From: Tachypleus tridentatus
Taxonomy: Eukaryota; Arthropoda; Merostomata; Xiphosura; Limulidae
Reading direction: 5' to 3'
NCBI RefSeq assembly: GCF_004210375.1
Contig: NC_134834.1
Coordinates: 146,229,009-146,293,008, forward strand
Length of the DNA stretch: 64,000 nt
In this document: positions 49,001 to 59,300 of the stretch, piece after piece
Layout: every line of letters starts with the position of its first letter
Numbering within the stretch: position 1 is the stretch's first letter
The notes under the pieces: generated by a model
The model's database searches: none
What the model saw: only the letters and a program-made list of their open reading frames with translations
What the model was told of the DNA's origin: nothing
Made by a program: the position numbers and the translations under genes

Positions 49001-52000
49001 TATAATTTTTAGGGGCCCCCTACCTAATTTTGGAGGCCCTGGTGGTTCACATATTGTTATTGTCCTGTAGACTGGGTTGGGGTGAATATCTTATTATGTT
49101 AAACAAAGGGATAATAATATCATTGTAAAATATAATTTACAGTTTCATTATATGAATAATGAATCGGTACAATCAAAACGTTCTGTACAGGGCAATTCAT
49201 AATTCGCACAATGTTGTCTGAGTAGCGCTATAACTGGAGCGTGATATTCACATAAAAAAACTATCCATGACATATAAAGAATGTCATAGTTCACTGAGCT
49301 AATTTTGCTGTATGTCAGAAATGGACGTGACATTGATATAACATTTGGGCTTTTTGTTGTTGTTGTTGTTAGAAAACACTCTCAGAAGCACAATTCTAAG
49401 ACCAACAGTCATTCAGAGAGGATATGTAGAAATTGGAATTATCCTGTCCCCTGGTGGTCATTTAATGCATCACTTTCATATCGGTATATAACCTTCTATA
49501 TGCCCTAGAGTTGTTGTGATACTTCTACATTTCTGCGTGATTTATGAAGCTTTTTGTGTAACAATATTTTCAAATGTTCTCAATGCCCTGAAATGTCTAG
49601 GAAACCCGAGTGCTAACCCTATCATCAAAGATGAATGATTTCCAATTTTATTTCAGTGCGAGTTAATAAAAAGCATGCATATGTTTATACATCAAACCAA
49701 TTATTTGTAAAATAGAGTGGAATTTTAGTTCCGAATCGTTGTTATCTGTTTCGTACGTCAGTGGGTGGGGATTTATTTGTTAATCTAAACATGTAATACT
49801 GTTAAAGTTACACAAATTATAACTTCATTTTATGAACAGTGCAGGCTTATTACATATTAAAATTATGCGTAACAAATGTGTGTAACTTTTTACTGTTTTT
49901 TTTTTTACTTATCTACAATAAAAATACTAATTAGTTCATGAGGAAGTATAAGGACTTACACTATTAAATATCCGGGCTTGATCCCTGCGCTAGATAACCC
50001 ACTGTGTAGCTTTTTCGCTTAACAACAAACAACAACAACTTATGTATTTGAGAGAAAATGAAATCTGGAAGTAAAAAAGAAACGCGAAACTAACGAAAAA
50101 CATGTTCATTTTACAGAAGCATAGACGTTTCGGCGTGTAACTGATCCCATCATCAACGAAGCCAACAATGACCTAGCACTACCGATAAAAGAAATATTTG
50201 ACCTTGAACAATATTCCACTAGACTTAACAATGTACAGTCTTCCTCCAAGATATATATTTTGTATTATATGTAGTGCATACAGGAAGCATTTCGTCAATG
50301 CTTAATAAAAATAATAACGTTTACTCTACCCATTAAAACAAAAAAAAAGTTATTTCAGCCAACGTTTTGCCTTTGTGATTTCATTAGGGCTAGTAATACA
50401 AAAGCTGTTTCAGTTTTTGTATTACTCATCCCGATAAAGCCATAAGAATAAACCATTGGCTGAAATTAAAAAATATATTTTTTTTTTCTGGGAGACAAAG
50501 GATTTTTTTTCCTAATTTTTATTCCCAAAATATACATTGTTTGATATTAATTTGAACGTCTTACAAATTTTCATTAATTGAAGATGTTATTATAATGTCT
50601 ACGTTCTTTTATGATTTCCTTATCTCACGTTTCCCTCCTCGATTTCACTTGTTGTCGACTGTAATTACACACACACACGTATTATGGGTGAGTTTAGCGT
50701 TTTACGGCGCAAAGCAACTTGGCTATCTGCACACACACATTATCTTGAAATATTTACATGATCGACAGAAATTCCTTTACGCTGTCCCAGAAAATTATAT
50801 CCATTTTTTCCATCACGTACAGATTTTCCACAAAACATCACACATACGTTTACATAAGTAAATCGTTTTCATTGAAATCGGGTCGCTAAGTGATGTGTGT
50901 GTTTTTTTATAGAAAAGCCACATCGGGCTATCTGCTGAGTTCATCGAGGAGAATCTAACCCCTGATTTTAGCGTTGTAAATCAGTAGACTTTCCGCTGTA
51001 CTAGCGGAGGACTCGGAGTGAGAGTCTTATTGACTCTTCTAGAACCCAGATATAACAAACATAATAATAAAAATGTTAATTGTAGTAAACGAAATAATAA
51101 TTTGATGGAAGAGTTTTTTTCCCAATTTGTAAAAAAATCTTTACCTGATAGAAAACAATTATATTATTTTTGAAGACTGTGCAGCTGAATTATGGAAAAT
51201 TTGTTATTAAAACCAAAATAACTTTTATGAAGTTTAAATTCGTAAGCCTCTGTTATTCCTAACGGGTTGTGTTACGTAGTTTGGTTAGTTTTGAATTTCA
51301 CGCAAAGCTACACAAGGACTATCTGCGCTAGCCATCCCTAATTTAACAATATAAGACTAGAGGGAAGGCAGCTAATCATCACCACCCACCACCAACTCTT
51401 GGGCTACTCTTTTACCAACGAATAGTGGGGTTGACCGTCACATTATAACGCCCCCAAGGCTGAAAAGACGAGCAAGTTTGGTGCGACGGGGATTGGAACC
51501 CGCGACCCTCGGATTACGAGTCGAACACCTTAGCCCAACTGGCCGGTTGTGTTATTACAATATCTTTAGAATGAGTTGTTTATAATTAAAAGAAATTATA
51601 TTTTTTGTTTGTAAGTAGTGGATGGAATCTGTTGTATTTTGAAATGTTGGTTTTCTTTCTCTGTTTCTTTGTGTAAAATAAACAGGTTGTGTCATTCTTA
51701 CTTTTACTGCCAAATGGCACCAACTTTTACATTTTTATACCTTCTTCGTTTTACTTCCTAACAGCTGGTGTTAAACACATCCCTTTCATACCACTCCTAC
51801 AAGTCTGTAAACAAATATTTTACCTTAATAGCTTGTAAGTGATATCGGACATCTATCGATTCACTGTCGGTACTCGTTTGAAAGTTTTCAACACTCACTA
51901 CTGTCCAGTCGTTCCGGGTGGCGATTTGCTGCAATTCCAGTAATCCGTTCCGCCCTTAAAAGTGAGGTTCAATATTACATAAAAATTTATATTTGGTTAT

Positions 52001-53279
52001 TTGTATCCTACACGTACAAAATCTGAAAAAAAAGTAGTTTCTCTCAATGGAAAACTTAATTTTTAAAGAAAGTAATACACTGTAGTAATAAGGCAATAAT
52101 ATACCTAAAGTTATATTCGATAAAGAGATATATTAACAGTGCAACTTGAACATGTTTCTTGCTTTAATTTAGTTAAGGCCGAATTTTACTGTATTTAATA
52201 CTATAAATAAATGGACTTGTAATGTTATTCTACGACTTAACTTTAAAGCTTTCTAAAAAACGTTACTAAAGTATATTTACAACCGATTATTGTTTATATA
52301 CTTGGAAAATGAAGTGAGTGCTCATTTTCAGAACAGACAAAACCCGAGTATCATTATGACAGATGACATAACCGCTTTTTGTCCATATTGACATAACAAA
52401 TACATAAGATTTGAATTAAAAATACTCTTGCTTTTTAACACTCTAACGCTTCAAGTTTCTAAAGAAGTCTGCATTTAGTGGCTCAACTTTTAAAAGATGG
52501 TAAACTAACATGATATTTCAAATATTGGCTAGTTTTTAACTGGGAAGAAAGCAGTCTGTTTGAGCCCTTCCAGATAAACCTTCCAGGTCTGTATTGTTTT
52601 TTTGTTTTTTTTTAATTTCGTGCAAGGCTACACGAGGACTATCTTCGCTAGCCGTCCTTAATGTAGCAGTGTAAAACTAGAAGGAAAGCAGCTAGTCATC
52701 ACCACCCACCGCTGAATAGTGGGATTGACCATCACATTATAACGCCCCTATGGCTGAAAGAGCGAGCATGTTTAGTACAATTGGAATTCGAACCCGCGAC
52801 CCATAGGTTACGATTCGAGTGCCTTAACCACCTGGGTCTGTACTGTAAACCTGCCTATCTTCAATTATTGCAATGAAAAGTTCCGTTAAATATACACGGA
52901 TGTTCATTTTAAGTGTTATTTAGTTTAAATAGTGTGAAGGTTAAAGTAATTAATTTTTAGGAACGATAGTTATGGCAAATAACGCCAAATAACTATACAA
53001 AACATTTTTTGTATAGTTCAGTTGTTGTGAATTACGTCATGCCACTCGAACTTTCTCAGTTTTTCTTGTTGCTTTAATCGAATACTGTTCCTCCATCATA
53101 TAATATATAGTAGTGTATAGACAGTGTGTCTGTGTTTTCTTTTGGCAAAGTCATATCGGGTTATCTGCTGAGTCCACCGAGGGGAATCGAACCCCTGATT
53201 TTAGCGTTGTAAATTTGAAGACTTACTGCTGTCCCAGCGAGGGACATATAGAAAGTCCTAGATTGTTGTCGAGAGTATG

Positions 53280-53311
<32 letters not shown>

Positions 53312-56300
53312 GAAAAGCTATATACACATACCCAAGTAAAGAAATTATACCAAATATATCTATATATATACACGTGTCGACAATTTAGTGAGAAAAAGAG
53401 GTAGCCATAAAAATGTACAGTGTGATTTTTAAAGTATAGTAATCGCACACTGTATTTTAATAACAGAGTAGAGAAGATTAATTTGTCTTCTCCATTGAGT
53501 TCGAAAATAAGTGAACTCACTCTATATGGAATTTTGTGTTGAAAGAGAATTATTTAAAGCTCTAAATTCAATTGCAATAACCCACGGTGTAACTTAAATG
53601 AATTTATCACAGTTTGTATCGTGATAACAGAGTGCAGAAGAATAATTTGTCTTGTCAGTTGAGTTCTAAAATAATTGAATCAGCCTGAGAATTATTTAAA
53701 GCTCTGCATTCAACTGTAATAAATAACCATTTAATGATCATTTGACAAAGACATTTAGAGCAGTGGTCCTATAAAACCTGACGTGCACAAAAATTACCAC
53801 TGGTTTTACTTTTGGTTTTATTGCAAAATAAAACTTATATTATAAAACATAAAATTGTAAAGAAAGGTATTTCTTTAATATGTATCACCATATTCACTGT
53901 TTTCTGTCAGGATAGCCACAGCCGACCACTCAAACTCTCGCAAGAGGGCGCTAAGAGCACGACTTTGAAAACTGTCGGGAGGTATCATCTTCAGAAGTGA
54001 GGGGTAGAGCCCTTGTCCTGATAAAGTGATGGATAAGGTAGGATCTGTTGCTGTAGGAGCGATATGGGGTATTCGAAGATCCCCTAATATACTCTGCGCC
54101 ACCTTGGTTTGTGTAGACGTAGAAGGACCAATAACTGCAATCACACTCTCGTCCACCAGGCGGCAAACTGTAAAATAAAGTGTTTATAAATCGTAAATCA
54201 ATACAGATAATTATAGTAGAAATGATTACCAATTGGATTTCTTAAGAAATGAAAATAAAAAAGTGAAACATTATTCCACATTCGATTTAACTGAAAACAC
54301 AAAATCTTGTCTACTTCAAATGCAGCTTTTTTCACCGGATGTCAGTAGGTGGAGAAGGGCGTCAGGTAGATCTCATAACCTCAGTAACTATATGTACGAA
54401 ATATCTGTGTGCATGAGATTTGAAATGCCTAAATGTATTAAGGCGTATTTAGCGAGTATATGCTTCTTTGTTTTTAATTTTGTGCAAAGCCACTTGAGGG
54501 CTAACTGCACTAGCGACCCCTAATTCTGAAGTGAAAGACTGGAGGAAAGACAGCTAGTCAATACTTCTCACTGCCGCTAATTCTTGGGCAACTCTTTACT
54601 AATGAATATTGGAATTTGAAGACGAGCATGTTTGGTAACAGGATTAGAGCCCATAACCCGCAGATTGCAAGTCTAGTCCCTTAACCACCAGGCAATGCCA
54701 GGCACAATTGGTGTAACAGCTTCCTCTTCGAAAGCATCACTGTAAATAATTTATTTGATTTATGATTTAACTCTGAATTTTAGAAAAATACTATAGAACA
54801 ACTGATTATAAATAATCTTTGGCTTATTATATAACTTTATAAAACTTAATACAGAGCTGCAAAATAAGAAAGATATTATAAAGTTATACTTTCATCAAGC
54901 TATTACGGATATATTTATCATGAACCTCAATAGTAGTTCATAATAGGGATCACCCAGGAATTTCACAAGAATTCAAATAAAACATACAGGTAAAATCCAT
55001 CTAAAAAGCAGACTTGTTCGTGAAAATCCTTCTATCTCAATGATAAAGCTGCTAAAATATTGTAATAGCAGAAAGTTGATTTTCCAATTGTTAGAAAAAA
55101 TTCGTCCATTTGTTCTTCGTACTATTATTCATTTTGTTCTTGTTTCACGAGTGTACAGAAAAAAAAAAAAACGTCAATTAATATTTTATTCAAACCTAGG
55201 TATACCTTCTAAAAAAACTCTTGTGCATGATATAGGGCTGTTTTTATATCGTTTCTTGAAAGAGGAGGAGATATTTTATTGTTTTTGTTTCATCACTATA
55301 TCTACTGTCCAAATTTTTATTCAAAGCTATTCGAAGACTATAGTAAAAAAAAATTACTTATACTGGGCCAAAATCTGCTCACAACTACTAAACAAACTCC
55401 TGCAAAAGTTGTTCTTAAAAACTGAGTTTTCTACCCATAAAATTTTCTACGTTTTTCTGTCCTTCATCCATAAGCTTTTCGAAGCCATTTAAGCATTATT
55501 ATACCAGTCAGAAGTGCTTCGTTTCATACTAGCTATAAAGACTTCATTTTATTAGGGTAAACAGTATGTATATTTATAACAGTGTCTCCAGTTACTGAAT
55601 ATCAATGGCGCATCCACTTTAAACCAACCATAACAGAAACAAATAAAATTCCACAACGCAACTGAATCAGTATTTACAAAGACTACATTTATACAATTCT
55701 CACCTGTTTTTTTTAAAAAAATAGCTCTGTGTATCAATACAGAAAGACTATAACAAAAACTTACCAGCACGTACTACCTCCAGGGAATTGTCACCCTCCA
55801 AAACAAGTGGAATGAGTTGAGTATCAGGTAGTATACTTGAACTGTTATTAATGTCGTCCACAGCTAAAAGAAAAGCTTCCTTTCTGGTTAGATCCAACGC
55901 CCTCATAATACCCCCTATCATAACGAAACGAAAAGAAAGTTTCTATAATATTCTGTTGTAAGGGCTGGATTACACTATAGAAAGACAGAACAAATTACAC
56001 GCCAACAACAAGAAACAAATCAAACGAGACAAACTCATATAACAGGTAGAATGATTTGGAACAGAAGTGCGCAAAGCTAGATGAGAGTTCTATGCACAAA
56101 CAATATTTGAATACTACTAAAAGATAAATGTTTTTGGTAAGTGTCAGGCTCGGCATGTTAAGGTGGTTAGGGCACTCGACTCGCATTCTGAAAGTTGCGG
56201 GTTCGAATTTTCGTCCCACCAAACATGCTCGCTTTTTCAACCATGGAAGCATTAAAACGTGACGATCAATCCCACTATTTGTACTTAAAAGAATAGCCCA

Positions 56301-59300
56301 AGAATTAGCGGTGTGTGGTGATGACTAGCTTTATTTCCTCTAGTCTGTCACTGCTAAATTAGAGATGGCTAGCGCAGATAGCTCTCGTTTACCTTTGCAC
56401 GAAATTCAAAACAAACTCTTGGTCAGGGAAATACTTAACACGTGACTTTCACGGTAGGGGGCGTGCAATTCTGTAAAAAAAAAGCAAGGGACATTGGTTT
56501 TGAATATTGAATAATGGGTTGTAATCTATTCCGTTACTATGTGCACAACGACAGTGATGAATATATCTCTCTGTCTGTACACCAAGAGTTTTAGCTTCAA
56601 GTGGCTAATACCAAGCCCCATATTGATCATCATGTAACATTTGCAACTGAGAAGTCTGGAAAGGATTCGATTCTCCGTTCCGCGAAACGACAGGAGTAAA
56701 TGCTATTTGACTTCGTTTTTTTGATTGACTTAAAGATCGACGTGGACCACTGTTACAGATAGCTGGTAGAACATATTAGAATTTTATTTAATCGATGTGA
56801 TGAATATCGGGAAATAATTAGGACTATATATACATATATATCCCAGAGGATATTCAACTGAATCCCTGACAGTATTGATATGTGTTTGATGGTTGTAATA
56901 AAATAAATTGAATCTTTTTACCGAACCGTCTTCGTATCCATTTTTGAGAAATATTGGCGATCAGTGATTAGCTCAAACGTCACCTACTGTGCTGTAGTTT
57001 GATGTTTGTTTTCTTCTTTAACACCGCGTGGTTTACTGAATGATAGTAGAGTTAAAATAAAAATAAAATAAATAAATGAGATGGCGTTATTCACTTACTG
57101 TCCCAGCCAGCCTGATGAGCCCTAGTATCAGGCGAAAGGCCTCGTCTGTAATAGATATGGCTTAAATAGTGTTGTTGACATGTTGAAACATGTTTTTAGA
57201 ATTTATTTTCACATATTATAACAGTTGATCCCTTTGATTACCTCCCCTGCTAGTACAGCGGTGTGAGTCTACGGATTTACAATGCTAAAATCAGGGGTTA
57301 GATTTCCCTCGATGGGCTCAGATAGCATGATGTGGTTTTTCTTATAGCAAAACCACACAAACACACACTAATTTGATTAAAAATTCTAATGTAGTATGAA
57401 CACATACAGTAGACCCAACAATGTTGTTTTTTTCTTGGAATGTTTTGATACTAATTTATCACCACTACTAATTTAAAATTAATGTTAGAAAAAGAAAACA
57501 AGTTTTGTTTTTCCTGTGTTATTTGCTGAACTTGACCAGTTTCAGGTCTTACAGTGCTTTGTTTGCTTTCAATTAAGCGCAAAGCTACATAATAGGCTAT
57601 TTGTGTTCTGCTTGCCACGTGTATCGAAACCTGGTTTTTAGCGGTGTGAGTCAGGAGACATACCTTACAGTGCTAAAATTCTGGGCTCGATCTCTGCAGA
57701 TTAATTTAAGAAAATAACTACTAAAGGATGACGGATGTTTATTTATTCGTTTTTCCCAATAACTGATGGTGGAACTTGAAAGTTTAAAAAAGTTAATTTT
57801 ATGCGCGAAATTTAGAAATTCTTTGCACTTGAGACCTGGCGGTTAGGGTGCTCGACTTGCAATTTGCGGTTTGTGACGGTCGATACACTATTTGTTGGTA
57901 AAGAATTAGCCCAAGAGTTGAGCTATGAAGTGAAAATCATCAAGGACTCGCCCAGTAGTGACACTTTTGACTTTAACCCTTCCTCTCTAGTGAGTAGAGT
58001 CACCTAGTGACTACGAAGTGAAGTCCATTGAAGACTCATCCAGTAATGACAATTTACAGTTGATATCTCTCTGTAGTGAACAGAACCATCCGGTGGGTAG
58101 GAATTGAAGTCCACTAAAGACTCAGCCAGTAGTGATAGTTTAAAGTTGCTTTCTCTCTATTGAGTAGAGCCATCTGGTGGCTATGAAGTGAAGTCCACTA
58201 AGGACTCACCCAGTAGTAGCAGGCTGATTTAAAGTTGCTTTCTCTCTATTGAGTAGAGCCATCTGGTGGCTAGGAAGTGAAGTCCACTAAGGACTCACCC
58301 AGTAGTAGCAGGCTGATTTAAAGTTGTTTACTCTTTCCTCTCAAGTGAGTAAAATTATCTGATGAACAAGAAAATTCGACTAATAATTTACCCAGTAGTA
58401 AGGCTGATTTAAAGTTGCTTTCTCTCTATAAAGTAGAGCCATCTGGTAGCTAGGGTGAGTGAAGTCCACTGAGGACTCACCCAGTAGTACAGGCTGATTA
58501 ATAGTTGTTTAGTCTTAGACAGGGTGAGTAAAATTATCTGATGAACAAGAAAATTCGACTAATAATTTACCTGGTAACGAGAAGGTCAGGCTATAAAGAG
58601 TAGTGTTAGACAGGGTGAGTAATACTGAGTAGTGTTAGACAGGGTGAGTAATACTGAAAGTGTTGTCCTTGATTACGCTTTGTAGAAAATTCAAGGTACA
58701 GTATGGAATGTTTACGTAAAAAGTGAAATAGCAGGCTTCAAGAAACGATATTCAATTAAACTGCTCACTCTTTTAACTCGAAAGACGCATTTGACATGTC
58801 AGAAGAAGCGTGCATGAATATTGAAGTTTCATGACATTTACGACTTTTAAATAGCAGGTTATTAGATTACTTTAGGTATAAAACTTTACACCAAGCTGGC
58901 ACGTACCCCTGTTATGCTCAGGCGATCTTAACATTACCATACAGTTCTGTTAGGTCTAAAATGATCAAAAATGTGATTGATTTGATCGAAGAATGACTTG
59001 GTAACACACCATGATCTTAAGTTTGCGTGATAGTTGTCTTTGTAAGTTGCCATGAGTGCACTACATTCCACCTTCCTTTTAACCAATCAAGCAACGTTCG
59101 AATTGATTCATGCTTTTCTGAAAAACACACGTGCTCTTCAGAGGAAGCTAACACGACAAAGCGTTGAGAAAATAGAAGTTCGTATGAATATAACTTGTAT
59201 AATTTATTCTTGAAATATTTAAAACATATCATTTTATATTAAATTTACTGAAACATGAAATAATATTTGTACTTATTGAACCTACACTTCTAAGTAACGT

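Larger units (their letters stand above)
47707..51823 (-). other. Gene A intron 4
   Basis: 4.1 kb with SINE-2, SINE-3 and SINE-1 copies. 48660-49950 and 50050-50890 hold nothing I recognise. Confidence 0.88.
51955..55764 (-). other. Gene A introns 3 and 2
   Basis: Intron 3 (51955-53888) holds a SINE-1, a SINE-3 and TA/CA simple sequence. Intron 2 (54168-55764) holds one worn SINE-1 and a 150-codon plus-strand open frame with no recognisable domain. Confidence 0.88.

Noticed and set aside
55040-55492. 150-codon plus-strand open frame in intron 2 of gene A
   Set aside because: Lys-, Leu-, Ile- and Phe-rich composition reflecting AT-rich DNA; no domain, no splice or promoter context, and it lies inside an intron of a well-supported gene.
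57099-57145. Possible extra coding exon of gene A between exons 1 and 2
   Set aside because: 47 bp would shift the frame, and exon 1 joins exon 2 in phase to give the normal KVKIGGIM start of an ATD.
59017-59232. Minus-strand 71-codon frame in intron 1
   Set aside because: Considered as an ATD exon, but it has no iGluR similarity, and exons 1 and 2 already join in phase.
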